Source: Clostridiales bacterium
GTDB lineage: Bacteria; Bacillota; Clostridia; Oscillospirales; Acutalibacteraceae
Assembly: GCA_021199275.1 (NCBI GenBank)
Contig: JAJQIJ010000001.1
Location: forward strand, 90,473-154,472
Reading direction: 5' to 3'
Length of the DNA: 64,000 nt
Shown here: positions 9,401-16,410 of the stretch, in pieces
Layout of the letters: each line of letters begins with the position of its first letter
Numbering within the stretch: position 1 is the stretch's first letter
Notes under the pieces: generated by a model
Seen by the model: the letters and a program-made list of their open reading frames with translations, nothing else
Told to the model about the DNA's origin: nothing
Database searches by the model: none
Translations under genes and position numbers: made by a program

Positions 9401-12012
9401 CTGTTTATGAGGCGTTTACAGCAGAGCCAACATATAAACTTAATTTCGGCACAGACGCAGACGGCAAAAACGGCACGCTTACCACCAACAGGGTAACAAC
9501 TTATGTAGACGGCTATGTAAAAACGACATATTCAGGGGGCAGCATTGTAAGCGGCTCGCACAATGGCGCATACAGCGGCAATTCGCTGCTGCTTTATACG
9601 CTTGACACATCTATAACGCTGATGGTGGCGGACACTGTGGGCAGCGGCAGTAACGCCGTTAAAACAACTTATGACGTGGCGCTGGGCGAAACCACCGTAA
9701 ATTACACCGTAACGCCTGACATAGACATTTCAAGTCTTGTAACGAACACATTAGTTAATAACGGCACCCAAAACACTGAAATTACCATAACGCTGGACAT
9801 ACCGGACTATTTGACATATGTAACCGGCAGCATTGAATTTGACTATTCAGTTTGTGACTATGAAGACGGCGATTTGCAATGGACTGTCAGCGTTGTTGAA
9901 AATTCCGACGGCACGCAGAGCGTAGCCCTTACGACCTATGTGTCAGACGTTGAAAAAGGCCTGCCGTCTTTCGGCTTTTCGGCTAATATTGACACGTCAA
10001 ATGACTATGAGGTGGTTGGAAAGACGCTTACCGTAACAGGCTCTATTTCCGCTGTTTATGAAGAAACGCAGACATATGCGCAGCAAATGCATTCTTCCAG
10101 CGCGTCAGTTCAGGTAACAATGTCAACGGCAGACGGCATTTCAAAAACCATTTATGAAAGGCTGACTGAAATAGGCGAGTCGTTTACATATAACCTTTCA
10201 TACACCAACAACACGGGCGTTGAAAAGGTGCTTGAATTTACAGATGTGCTGCCATATAACGGCGACGGGCGCAGCAGTGTAATAACCGGCGGTTACCGTG
10301 TGGAAAGCATTGTTATAACGCTTGACTCGGAAAGCTGTGCGCTGTGTGACAGCTATAGCCTAATACTGAAATATATGACCGGCATTACAAGAAGCGAAAA
10401 TACGGAAGACCAAGCGGCGCTGCTTGACAGCTTCGGCGGCGCTGAAAGCGCGGCAGACAGCGGCTGGGGCGAAATAACCTTAAGCGAATCAGATTCGGCT
10501 GCTTACACGCTGACTTATTACCCAATCGGCCTAATATATTATGATTATGAAACGGCGGGAATTGCCCTGTTTTCAAATATTTGGGTTGCTGACAACGGTG
10601 CTGTTGACATAACTGTTACGCTTTCCCCGCTTACGGCTGACAGCGGCGTGCTGATTACCGGCAGCAGCAATTCCACACAAGACGACGAATGCATTTATTA
10701 TAACGACTTTTTCTACAGAAGCGCTAATCTTACAGTCAGCGGCGGCGAAGCGGTTATCAGCAGCTTCACTACGCCCGCGCCGTCTAAAGCAGTCAGCGTA
10801 AAGCCAATCAGCAGGGTCTTGTCCGGCACGGTTTGGCTTGACCAAAATAAAGACGGGCTTTATGACGACGGCGAAGAAGATGTGCTTAAGGACATTGACG
10901 TTTATCTTTACACCGTAACCGAAAGCATTGACTCAGAGGGCAACACGGTGTATTCGCCGTGGCTGACCGTTGATTCCGCCGGCCGGTTGACAGATTCGAC
11001 CGGCAATGAAGTTACCCTTACTGACACGGGCGAAACAGATGATTCCGGCTATATTATTGCAGAGCTTGACTCAATTTCGATTTCATGCATTGAAATAGAC
11101 GGCGTGCTGATTCCCGCAGCTCTTACAGATGTGCTGGGCAATGTGGTTTTGCCAACGGCTACCGACTCGCAAGGCAAATACAGCTTTAAAAATCTGCGCC
11201 AGGGCGACTATATTGTTATGTTTACAGACGACGCCGGCAGCGCTTACACATTAAACGACAGCGGCGAATCCGGGCTGCGCAGTTTTGAAAACCTTATAGT
11301 TACAAATCTTGACTACAAAACGCTTAATAACGGCAACAGGTCAACCGCCGTTTCAGACGGCGACGCATTGCTTGGCGCAGTGCTTTACACTTCTGTTTCA
11401 TTGCCGGAAAAAAGTGCCATTCAGTCAAGCCCGTACACCAGCGCAAACTGGAACTTGGGGCTTTATTATGACAGCTTTGATTTCATTTTCAGCAAAACGG
11501 TTTACCAGGCAGACGAAGACAGCACCCAATTTGAATTTGTGCTTTCACTTGTAATGCCGACAAACAATTTGGGCACGGCTGTAACCGGCGAATATGATTA
11601 TGTCATTTTAAACAGCGACGGCACTACTGCGTCAAGCGGCACTTTGTCAGTTACTGACGAAAACAGCGGTGACTTTTCGGCAAACTTTACGATGACTCAC
11701 GGGCAAAGCGTATATGTTTACGGCCTGCCGCCCGGCACACAATATACTATTGCCGAAACTCTGTGCCCGGGCTACACTGCCGCTTATGCGGTGACAACGG
11801 AAAGCGAACAGCTTTCAAAGGGGCTTACCGCCCCCAGCGGCACTATAGAAGACGCAGACATATATGTGCAAATTGTCAATTTCACGGGCGCGCTGCTGCC
11901 CGGTCTTGGCGGCGCCGGCACGGCATTGATTATTTTTACGGCGGCTGTAATAATGGCATTTGGCGTGTTCTTTGCCATAAAGTCGCGCAAAAAGCGCAAA
12001 GCAGGCGCATAA
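1..12012 (+). CDS. Giant beta-helix repeat surface protein, 5' truncated by window
   Basis: The frame is open from base 1, so the track's ATG at 88 is internal and the real start lies upstream. About 4,000 codons are visible. The first half is built of short turns of the type GGxIxxNTAxxGGGIY, typical of right-handed beta-helix, Pmp-like adhesins. These are grouped into modules that each open with a (Y)TSVQxAVDA segment followed by LNGYTLTG (near nt 1170, 2530 and 5140). Residues of roughly 2,200-3,600 look like DUF11-like or isopeptide-type beta domains. Next comes an SdrD-B-like domain (SGTVWLDQNKDG, nt about 10825) and a Cna-B-like domain. The C-terminus has LPGLGG, a hydrophobic segment and a KSRKKRK tail, so it is probably wall- or membrane-anchored and exposed. 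The motif is LPGLG, not LPxTG. A ligand cannot be deduced. A hairpin terminator follows. Confidence 0.88.
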   Translation, partial: GGSVSGNTALTYGGGVYIQNGSSYSTYWNVFEMSGGTISSNSLANDDASYRYGGGAFVGNYSTVTLSGGKINENYNVREGAGIYVGRYATVTVEGDMEISGNRMYMETYATCSGGGIYVYTYTNITISGNAQITGNTAKKGRGGGVYVYMSSTLSMTGGTVSGNTSGNYGGGIYFEQATVTYDSEISGGTISNNTAVYGGGVALGYSYAATNAPFLLTISGGTISGNTANLGGGVYTYCSYVAMSGSAVITENSATTYGGGIYADRYASEVWASGYEEPQDGYSVIVSGGSLCSNTAGTGGNDICTVEYYNNAASYHFPYIKLAAAQDMNSSSEDSAWLYEVSAGSWGGTGLVYESIDTKDEMTSIEYSSSYNHYRYYTFTADTNPVAQINSTVYTSVQAAVNAIAGGSQENGAEIVMIANSREDVVIPAQTDSGESFSATINLAGYELRGLMSSVITVSAGAALTLKDTQVNFDESGNMEITDAETGTGKITDGNGQALTLGSSECVCGGGVFVAGSFIFESGTITGNECSNVSTAANACGTAVYVASGGSFTMTGGEISGNGANSYNHTVCAVAAANSLESSATAQLKLTGGCITGNTGHGLTAAGQAEITLENFEISSNTAASYGGGVFLCDSASMVATDSKIIKNTASYGGGMSLYGANTVELYGTLIESNAASSDGGGIKVESSGTLTVGAGTVITGNASNSQGSLGGGGIQLYSTAGTLIMAGGQIYGNTSLDTYSANDLCISGKFCYADNEDSVDYRAAENMAVSGINSWQSIYTGVYYVGELDSAMGSDVKALSDMFASDGVTLNTRYYLTAADYTDSNIVAGVVQEYDESDSTAGCYSSVSAAVDAALTYSKQNGNADVTVELLCDTSDYIYYKNTLGSNVTLDLNGYTLTGRVAGGYVIYIQAGSFVLTDSSAFDESGELGYDSDYCVSGTGALVCDENNTDCRAVYVYTGVFEMKAGTISGFNLQSGSGAAVYVNSANNGSYSNNAATYKNDNSVSYNTFVFSGGTIKDCTASSGGGAIYVASADNSSKTYSGALKMSGGSIVNCTANQGGAMYLAFGSQYTKSYAEITGGVISSCTGNTSGGGIYYAGRGRSTYEARYDMVEIYGVTITGCAAGDYTTQSYAGGGIYAVHPATAVTYNDDNTQDGGSTGTNEVYGYFIIGDITGESETIIENNSAYYGGGIYFYTNYQGAAQFSAEIYNVTFTGNTAQHGGGLYSDITDLIMSGCTFSENSSSLSGASGMGAIVYGFAAVIEDCTFEKNTATIAGYGAGLRLYSRANNYGREDGKMTVRNCTFQDNEAAYGAGVRIDLAKSSQIPVVFENVSVLNNTAGLYGGGICFGDNTTDARRAVTLTGCTVSGNTARYGGGIATYAMMGIDLVLEDTTVSNNTTYSSGYGGGIYFYSRYSTSAYEYVQNKLTLLGSTQITDNFSSYNGGGVYISAASLIIGSGDGEDSVTISGNTVTSSGYNGGGIYMTSGSMTGCEFTMYSGTISNNSAYSGGGAYLYSSDSTGIRITANIYDGTFSANTADNMGGALFISGYQNASYTSYLAPSVNITGGLFTGNTALSGGAIYMHYQSTDVNVSGTAVITGNTATSYGGGVYLQSYNTYFTLGDGGKIYGNKAALGQDVYGNYSASYKNSNLSLISASSMFEDGNEQGITATAWLYEMTGDTYTTALNFAPMTKIYALTLQYAMEAIVAVVNGVAYTSVQSAVDAINAGSTGSDTTIILVADPTECVTIPSGLSVTLNLNGYTLTGGGNSAITCYGNLEIIDEATSGTATADANGFYGTDENGDAAIVTAGSELEYANGGGTGTITGTTAIAGGGIYIDNGGQVTMKSGQIANCYAGGTTNSSSYGGGAVAIAAGTFTLEGGSLNNNSAIRGAAVTLMASSAKFVMTGGVIEENQAVSTASVTTGYGTICNNGGTVLISGGTIQNNHAGNQGGAIYNGSGTLTIAGTSADSPVIITGNTAGNTSGSDGSSQGGAIYVNAGTVRITNTQISSNCTISTKSASTTTKNGVAKGAGGAVYVNNGTVTLGDGTTITNNSAIRGGAVYQSGGTVTIMGAVITENTALMGGGVAQNPFPGNTTTKMNIVSGQIYGNSSTLTNTGNDIYSRYEGGSGTLEEYYAFLGNNTSVPYLTALGAADMGVDGVNVWKDDSYTGENRTAEYVTEGQFIIKSVKSSTNLTLTAEYYEVDVTSDYSSDKKISSVYISSMTDGTGVWDTGDDVAAAEISAEYMLENATNGVYTAADGTAYTVSESSSTYCDSTSYKNELNYISVSADGGDAVLYERTQAVSWSAGDDQDAYNYIVRSWDTVSYNLGYVCANTNEETSNEGSEEKTYRIWLTATLDCSTSEGTFTTIPLDSYILTESDGVQTLYGYFDITTSSDSITDTLRLVVSVYGLTDGTLIKPTFTMWVDGNTDNEQTPAESESATITVSAAPRYNIEIDYNSTLTYTGYFNLEAGVEVSSGEALDDNGDVKDGYIYGTVLGYGITLELYNSSNSKGLKGIEIPTDSLSFELSFKGALVTTESSSTDTTMSTDTTVLSEAAPYIWAYKENNTSEYGTALGGTKATVNMNWSDEDELTQTTHYAYNAAPYNTGSNSSSCYNGGGWSMTGSQPESTDTETTVTVTVSNYQFNTDTNPTKNSDGVTDTTLALSSVKAFSAGYVQVIYPIDTSLTTEETGDTEYVQILMRAAVSKLDVTSTSGKSPSDYIDSAGSEDLETLNKFFEADDSGDLTQSSYTYTTQDDSGAEVTETVTGGPWAVNEIRYDDNYSQMTTGFYVFDGDNGDWLWKLNHFYNTAGSTALTNDAGSGSTPIGSVVYMDGEMTFYSGTTDNSDYMDSLDSQYFSAIEYNYMTAMNMLQKFDADAYTPVGADAVVGQTYTVTSNTNLSIGNGAFLIKTDETALGTDATWANGEDPTLTFDLTILYAAKPDGSNWDNIDLSINGDAYEVTTTSSGTEKGGDGGVTDMDSYREENLIYFTTLDDLYDYFGYDEDGNPKGQCVAILYEFRNCCIRNGRSIYCKAQMNVTDDFEMTGETYCTTNDVHIWTTYRPYYKILYWNGVDKSEYLYNFTWTDYKYSDSSGVDVYGVALDEGTVFLTDSSNDSDDKYKTLYTVGTDADTDAVYEAFTAEPTYKLNFGTDADGKNGTLTTNRVTTYVDGYVKTTYSGGSIVSGSHNGAYSGNSLLLYTLDTSITLMVADTVGSGSNAVKTTYDVALGETTVNYTVTPDIDISSLVTNTLVNNGTQNTEITITLDIPDYLTYVTGSIEFDYSVCDYEDGDLQWTVSVVENSDGTQSVALTTYVSDVEKGLPSFGFSANIDTSNDYEVVGKTLTVTGSISAVYEETQTYAQQMHSSSASVQVTMSTADGISKTIYERLTEIGESFTYNLSYTNNTGVEKVLEFTDVLPYNGDGRSSVITGGYRVESIVITLDSESCALCDSYSLILKYMTGITRSENTEDQAALLDSFGGAESAADSGWGEITLSESDSAAYTLTYYPIGLIYYDYETAGIALFSNIWVADNGAVDITVTLSPLTADSGVLITGSSNSTQDDECIYYNDFFYRSANLTVSGGEAVISSFTTPAPSKAVSVKPISRVLSGTVWLDQNKDGLYDDGEEDVLKDIDVYLYTVTESIDSEGNTVYSPWLTVDSAGRLTDSTGNEVTLTDTGETDDSGYIIAELDSISISCIEIDGVLIPAALTDVLGNVVLPTATDSQGKYSFKNLRQGDYIVMFTDDAGSAYTLNDSGESGLRSFENLIVTNLDYKTLNNGNRSTAVSDGDALLGAVLYTSVSLPEKSAIQSSPYTSANWNLGLYYDSFDFIFSKTVYQADEDSTQFEFVLSLVMPTNNLGTAVTGEYDYVILNSDGTTASSGTLSVTDENSGDFSANFTMTHGQSVYVYGLPPGTQYTIAETLCPGYTAAYAVTTESEQLSKGLTAPSGTIEDADIYVQIVNFTGALLPGLGGAGTALIIFTAAVIMAFGVFFAIKSRKKRKAGA

Positions 12013-12018
12013 TAAAAC

Positions 12019-12051
12019 ACGGCGGGGCGGCATTTAGCCTTGCCGTTTTTT
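12019..12051 (+). terminator. Rho-independent terminator of the giant surface gene
   Basis: An ACGGC...GCCGT stem with an inner GGC/GCC pairing is followed directly by TTTTTT, starting 7 bases after the stop codon. Confidence 0.6.
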
Positions 12052-12057
12052 GCAATA

Positions 12058-12190
12058 AATTAGGGGGGAATGGCCCCACATCGTAAGGCTTCGGGGCGAT
12101 TTTTAATCAGCGGTGAGTACAATCTCCCGCTGGGGGGGGGCGACAGTGGCTGTCGCCACCACGTTGAATAACGGGCAAGCCCTTATTGAA
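12058..12190 (+). repeat. Dispersed structured intergenic repeat, copy 1
   Basis: One of six near full-length copies. It starts ttaggggggaatg and ends TTATTGAA. Visible stems are GCCCC/GGGGC, AGCGG/CCGCT, CGACAG(tgg)CTGTCG and the terminal TTGAATAA/TTATTGAA hairpin. It also holds an unusually long G tract before cgacag. It lies between the terminator of the surface gene and the promoter of the ABC-F gene, and is the copy most similar to the one at 55953. Confidence 0.85.
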
Positions 12191-12216
12191 AAAGCTAAAC
12201 TTCCGCTTGAAAAGGC

Positions 12217-12245
12217 TTGACGGCAGGGCTACATTTTGATAGGAT
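12217..12245 (+). promoter_or_regulatory. Sigma-A-type promoter for the ABC-F gene
   Basis: TTGACG, a 17-base spacer, then TAGGAT. It implies a leader of about 100 bases before the TTG start at 12353. Confidence 0.5.
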
Positions 12246-12249
12246 AAAC

Positions 12250-12317
12250 GCGCAGCAAAAAAATTTCCGCGTGTGTAATTGTGTGCCGCTGCCGGTAAAT
12301 GCTGCGCCGCGGAAATT
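12250..12317 (+). promoter_or_regulatory. Leader with interleaved, mutually exclusive inverted repeats
   Basis: GCGCAGC (12250-12256) is perfectly complementary to GCTGCGC (12301-12307). AATTTCCGCG (12262-12271) is perfectly complementary to CGCGGAAATT (12308-12317). The two pairings interleave, and a 5-base connector cannot bridge the coaxial arrangement, so only one stem is likely to form at a time. That is the layout of an attenuator or translational switch just upstream of the ABC-F ribosome binding site. No U-run follows the second stem, so control at translation is at least as likely as termination. The function is inferred. Confidence 0.45.
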
Positions 12318-12352
12318 AAAAACAGATTTTATTACGGTAAGGGGGCGGTGTT

Positions 12353-14245
12353 TTGAGCATTTTAAGCGTGCAGAATTTGGAACTTTCATTCGGCGACGAA
12401 GTTATATTTGCCGGCGTGACTTTTAATGTGGAAGAAAAAGATAAAATCGCGCTTATTGGGCAAAACGGCGCCGGAAAGACATCTCTGTTAAAAATAATAA
12501 AGGGCGAGCTCGAGCCGGGCAGCGGCAGTGTTTTTATGCCTAAAACCCTGAAGCTGGGTTATATGGAACAGCATGCCTGCCGCGATGACAAAACCGTGTG
12601 GGACGAACTCCTTTCAGTGTTTTCAAATCTTTCCAAGCTGGAAATACAGCTTAAAGAAACGGCTGATGAAATAATTAAAAGCCCGACGGCTGAACTGATT
12701 GCAAAGCAAGACGAAATGATGCAGCGCTTTAACAGCGGCGGCGGGCTGACATATAAGAGCCAGACCCGTTCGGCACTAATGGGGCTGGGCTTTTCAGAAA
12801 ATGAGTTCGGCAAAAAAACGTCTGCCCTGTCAGGCGGGCAAAAATCAAAGCTTTCTCTTGCAAAGCTGCTGCTTTCAGGGGCCGATTTGCTGCTGCTTGA
12901 CGAGCCGACAAACCACCTTGACATCAAGGCGCTTGAATGGCTTGAAAAATTTTTGGGCGAATATTCGGGCGCTGTCATAGTTGTGTCGCATGACAGGTAC
13001 TTTCTTGACAGGGTAACAGGGCGCACAATCGAAATTATAAACAAAAAAATATATTCATACCGCGGCTCATATTCCGAATTTATAAAGAAAAAAGAGGCCC
13101 TGCAAAAAAGCACTGAGGAAAAGTATAAAAACGATTTAAGGGAAGTTCAAAGGCTTGAAAAGGTAATAGAGCGGGAAAGACAATGGAACCGTGAAAAAAG
13201 CATAAGAGCCGCCGAAAGCAAGGAAAAAATGTTAGAGCGCCTGAAAGCGCAAATGGTGCCGCCTGACAGGGCCGAACAAACAATCACCTTTGATTTTAAA
13301 CCCAAATGCGTGCCGGGCGAAGATGTGCTGAGTGTAAGCGGGCTGTCTTTTTCATTCGGCGAAAAGCAGATTTTAGACAATGTGGAATTTGAAATTAAAA
13401 AGGGGCAGCGCGTGTTTCTGATTGGCGAAAACGGCGCGGGGAAAACCACGCTTTTAAAAATTCTGCAAAAGCAATATAAGCCCGGCAGCGGCAGCGCAGT
13501 GTTAGGCGCCAATGTTTATTGCGGCTATTTTGACCAGGTGCAGTCAGATTTACATCTTGAAAAAACTGCAATTGACGAAGTGTGGGCGGCTTTTCCTGCC
13601 CTTACGCAAACAAAAGTCAGAAACGCCATGGCGGCGTTTCTGTTTAGGGGAGACGACGTTTTTAAGCGCCTTGCAGACTGTTCCGGCGGCGAAAGGGCAA
13701 GGGTGGCTCTGATAAAGCTTATGCTGGGCGGCTATAATGTGCTGCTGCTTGACGAGCCTACAAACCACCTTGACTGGGCTTCACGGGAAGAGCTTGAAAA
13801 AGCCCTGCTTTCATACAGCGGCACCATGCTGATTGTGTCGCACGACAGATATTTTATAAACAAGCTTGCAACTCATATTTTAGTTATAAATAATAAAAAA
13901 GTTGAAAAATTCAGCGGAAATTATGACGACTATCTGTTATCTGAAATCAAAGCTTCGGCAAAGCCTGTGCAAAAGCGCAGTGAAAAAAAGGTAAACGAAT
14001 ATCTGCTAAGAAAAGAATCTGCCGCCAAAATACGCCGCCTTAAGGGGCAGATTGCCAAGACAGAGCAAAAAATCGACGCCATTGAAAATGAAATTAACGA
14101 AATTGAAAGCTTTCTTTCATCAGGCGGCTCATATGAACAGCTCGGCGAAGCTGCAAAACGTCTTGATGAAAAGCTTGTTGAACGCGACGCACTTTATGAA
14201 GAATGGGAAAAAATGAGCGGCGAATTGACAACGTTAAATAAATAA
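12353..14245 (+). CDS. ABC-F family ATPase (ribosome-associated)
   Basis: 630 residues with two ABC cassettes and no membrane segments, the hallmark of ABC-F translation or antibiotic-resistance factors. Walker A motifs are GQNGAGKT (residues 36-43) and GENGAGKT. Signatures are LSGGQ and CSGGE. Both Walker B motifs read LLLLDEPTNHLD. A charged linker lies between the cassettes and a coiled-coil tail covers the last 70 or so residues. The TTG start fits best because GGGGGCGGTG lies a few bases upstream. The protein probably acts at the ribosomal E site, either rescuing stalled ribosomes or protecting them from drugs. The drug-resistance and housekeeping subfamilies cannot be separated by eye. 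The structured leader upstream favours inducible expression. Confidence 0.92.
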   Translation: MSILSVQNLELSFGDEVIFAGVTFNVEEKDKIALIGQNGAGKTSLLKIIKGELEPGSGSVFMPKTLKLGYMEQHACRDDKTVWDELLSVFSNLSKLEIQLKETADEIIKSPTAELIAKQDEMMQRFNSGGGLTYKSQTRSALMGLGFSENEFGKKTSALSGGQKSKLSLAKLLLSGADLLLLDEPTNHLDIKALEWLEKFLGEYSGAVIVVSHDRYFLDRVTGRTIEIINKKIYSYRGSYSEFIKKKEALQKSTEEKYKNDLREVQRLEKVIERERQWNREKSIRAAESKEKMLERLKAQMVPPDRAEQTITFDFKPKCVPGEDVLSVSGLSFSFGEKQILDNVEFEIKKGQRVFLIGENGAGKTTLLKILQKQYKPGSGSAVLGANVYCGYFDQVQSDLHLEKTAIDEVWAAFPALTQTKVRNAMAAFLFRGDDVFKRLADCSGGERARVALIKLMLGGYNVLLLDEPTNHLDWASREELEKALLSYSGTMLIVSHDRYFINKLATHILVINNKKVEKFSGNYDDYLLSEIKASAKPVQKRSEKKVNEYLLRKESAAKIRRLKGQIAKTEQKIDAIENEINEIESFLSSGGSYEQLGEAAKRLDEKLVERDALYEEWEKMSGELTTLNK

Positions 14246-14298
14246 TTTATAATATTTATAAGCCGTTTTTTCCTCTTTAGGCAACGAACAGAACAGCC

Positions 14299-14372
14299 TA
14301 AATCAATAATTGCGGCGCCACGCCGTTAAACGCGGCAGGCAAGGCGGGGCATTTCCACCCAAGCTATTTAAA
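14299..14372 (-). repeat. Probable shortened, inverted copy of the dispersed repeat
   Basis: Read on the minus strand it opens atagcttgggtggaaatgcccc, minus a few bases like the full-length copies, and ends attattgattt, resembling their 3' hairpin. The middle stems are largely missing or replaced by a GCCGCG/CGGCG pairing. It lies between the ABC-F and flavoprotein genes. Similarity is limited to the two ends, so this is tentative. Confidence 0.4.
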
Positions 14373-14393
14373 ACTGACGGAGCAATAATAAAT

Positions 14394-15617
14394 ATGCGAA
14401 CATGCGTAATAATAGGCGCCGGTGCGTCAGGGCTTATAGCAGCCGCAGAAAGCGCCAAGCGCGGCAATAAAACCGTGTTGGTTGAAAAAATGCCCAAATG
14501 CGCGCGTAAGCTTATGATAACGGGCAAGGGGCGCTGCAATGTTACAAATAATTGTAACGACATTGAAAAATTAGTTGCCTGCACCCCTAAAAACGGGCGC
14601 TTTTTATATTCGGCTTTTTCGGCTTTTATGCCGCGCGACACAATTAAGCTGCTGGAAACTTTGGGCGTTAAAACAAAGGTGGAACGCGGCGGGCGTGTTT
14701 TCCCCGTTTCAGACAGGGCGTCAGACGTGGTTGACGCGCTGGTTAAAAATGCAAGGGGCTCAGGCGTAAAATTTGTGCACACGGCCGCACAGGCGTTTGA
14801 ATTTAAAGACGGGCTTATAAGCGCAATTTTGCTTGCAGACGGTCGTAAAATTCCGTGCGACAGCGCCGCCGTTTGCACCGGCGGTGTGAGTTACCCGCTT
14901 ACAGGCTCCACAGGAGACGGCTATAAGCTTGCCGAGTCAGCCGGGCACAGCGTTACCGAAATAACGCCCAGCTTGGTTTCGCTCAGGTGCAGTGACTCTT
15001 TCATTTCCGCGCTTCAGGGGCTCAGCTTAAAAAACGTGCTGATAAAGCTGCAAAAAAACGGCAAAACTATATACAAAGATTTCGGCGAAATGCTGTTTAC
15101 GCATTACGGAATAAGCGGGCCTGTTGTGCTGTCTGCTTCAAGCCACATAAGAAGCTTCGGCAGTGCCGAATATAAGTTTATTATAGATTTTAAAAGCGCG
15201 CTTGATGAACAGGCGCTTGACAAAAGGCTCTTGCGCGACTTTGCCGCTAATTCAAATAAAACATTTGAAAATGTGCTGGCGCTTTTACTGCCGAAAAAGC
15301 TTATCGGCACCGTGGTTTTGCTAAGCGGCATAGAGCCGAGGCGCAGGGTAAATGAAATAACCAAAGAAGAACGGCGCAGTCTTATATATCTTTTAAAAAA
15401 CTTCACAGTGAACATAAGCGGCTTTTATGACATAAAAACCGCGGTAATAACAAGCGGCGGTGTAAATGTAAAGGAAATAAACCCTAAAACAATGCGCTCA
15501 AAGCTGGTTGAAAATCTGTATTTTGCAGGCGAAGTAATTGATGTTGACGCATATACGGGCGGCTTTAATTTGCAAATAGCTTTTTCAACAGGCTATCTGT
15601 GCGGAAAAAACATTTAA
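14394..15617 (+). CDS. HI0933/BaiN-family NAD(P)/FAD-dependent oxidoreductase
   Basis: A flavoprotein of about 407 residues. The N-terminus MRTCVIIGAGASGLIAA is a dinucleotide-binding GxGxxG motif and is followed by KLMITGKGRCNVTNN, typical of the HI0933/TIGR00275 family. The C-terminus AGEVIDVDAYTGGFNLQIAFSTG is the second FAD-binding motif. The track start at 14310 would add 28 residues before the Rossmann motif. The ATG at 14394, preceded by GACGGAG, is preferred. Members have been linked to bile-acid or quinone-type reductions and to rRNA dihydrouridine formation (RdsA), but the substrate cannot be read from sequence. It probably starts its own short unit ahead of cmk. Confidence 0.85.
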   Translation: MRTCVIIGAGASGLIAAAESAKRGNKTVLVEKMPKCARKLMITGKGRCNVTNNCNDIEKLVACTPKNGRFLYSAFSAFMPRDTIKLLETLGVKTKVERGGRVFPVSDRASDVVDALVKNARGSGVKFVHTAAQAFEFKDGLISAILLADGRKIPCDSAAVCTGGVSYPLTGSTGDGYKLAESAGHSVTEITPSLVSLRCSDSFISALQGLSLKNVLIKLQKNGKTIYKDFGEMLFTHYGISGPVVLSASSHIRSFGSAEYKFIIDFKSALDEQALDKRLLRDFAANSNKTFENVLALLLPKKLIGTVVLLSGIEPRRRVNEITKEERRSLIYLLKNFTVNISGFYDIKTAVITSGGVNVKEINPKTMRSKLVENLYFAGEVIDVDAYTGGFNLQIAFSTGYLCGKNI

Positions 15618-15713
15618 ATGTGGTTATAGAGCCAAAGCAATAATTTTGCACCGCCGTGCGCCATGTCCGGCTTAATTACAGACTGCTTAAATCAAAACAG
15701 AAAGGTGTTAATC

Positions 15714-16385
15714 ATGATAAACGTTGCAATAGACGGCCCCGCAGGCGCGGGCAAAAGCACAATTTCAAAGGGCGCGGCAAAAAAGCTGGGCTATATTTAT
15801 GTTGACACGGGCGCGCTTTACAGAACGGTGGCGCTTTGTGCAGCCAGAAATTCTGCCGTGGGGGACGCTGCTAAAATTGAAAAAATGCTTTCTAAAGCAG
15901 ATATTGAACTTAAATTTGACTCTGCGGGCACCCAGCGGGTTTATCTTAACGGCGAAGATGTGTCAGATTTAATACGCACACCTGAAATTTCAATGCAGGC
16001 ATCTGCGGTGTCGCAGCTTGTGCCGGTGCGCAAATTTTTGCTTGGGCTTCAAAGAAATATTGCAGAAAAAAACAATGTTATTATGGACGGGCGGGACATT
16101 GCCACAGTTGTTTTGCCCGGGGCAGACGTTAAAATATATCTTGACGCTTCAGCCGAATGCCGCGCCGAACGCAGATACAGGGAACTTGTGCAAAAGGGCG
16201 AAAAAGTCACGTTTGACGAAGTTTTGAGCGATGTAAATAAGCGAGACCACCAGGACATGACCAGGGAAATAGCGCCGCTGAAGCCCGCGACTGACTCGAT
16301 TATTGCAGACACCACAGGCTATAATCTGGACGAAAGCATAGATATGGTTGTAAAAATAATAAAAGGCAAAATAAATGCCGAATAA
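15714..16385 (+). CDS. cmk: Cytidylate kinase
   Basis: Phosphorylates CMP and dCMP with ATP in the cytoplasm. The protein is 223 residues from the ATG at 15714, which follows AGAAAGGTG. The track start at 15663 adds 17 residues without family support. The P-loop is DGPAGAGKST (residues 5-14), followed by YVDTGALYR. The central MDGRDIATVV and the LID-type region AERRYRELVQKGE are characteristic. It heads the cmk-plsC-ispH/rpsA cluster common in Clostridia, and the next gene starts 25 bases downstream. Confidence 0.95.
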   Translation: MINVAIDGPAGAGKSTISKGAAKKLGYIYVDTGALYRTVALCAARNSAVGDAAKIEKMLSKADIELKFDSAGTQRVYLNGEDVSDLIRTPEISMQASAVSQLVPVRKFLLGLQRNIAEKNNVIMDGRDIATVVLPGADVKIYLDASAECRAERRYRELVQKGEKVTFDEVLSDVNKRDHQDMTREIAPLKPATDSIIADTTGYNLDESIDMVVKIIKGKINAE

Positions 16386-16410
16386 AAGCGTGACTTGAGG
16401 GGTAATTAAG

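Noticed and set aside
113-11000. Many minus-strand and off-frame ORFs inside the giant surface gene
   Set aside because: Cys/Arg/His-rich or low-complexity shadows with no SD and no recognisable domain, explained by the biased codon use of the real gene.
12217-12426. 69-residue ORF across the ABC-F promoter
   Set aside because: It starts inside the promoter and overlaps the ABC-F start in another frame, with no SD.
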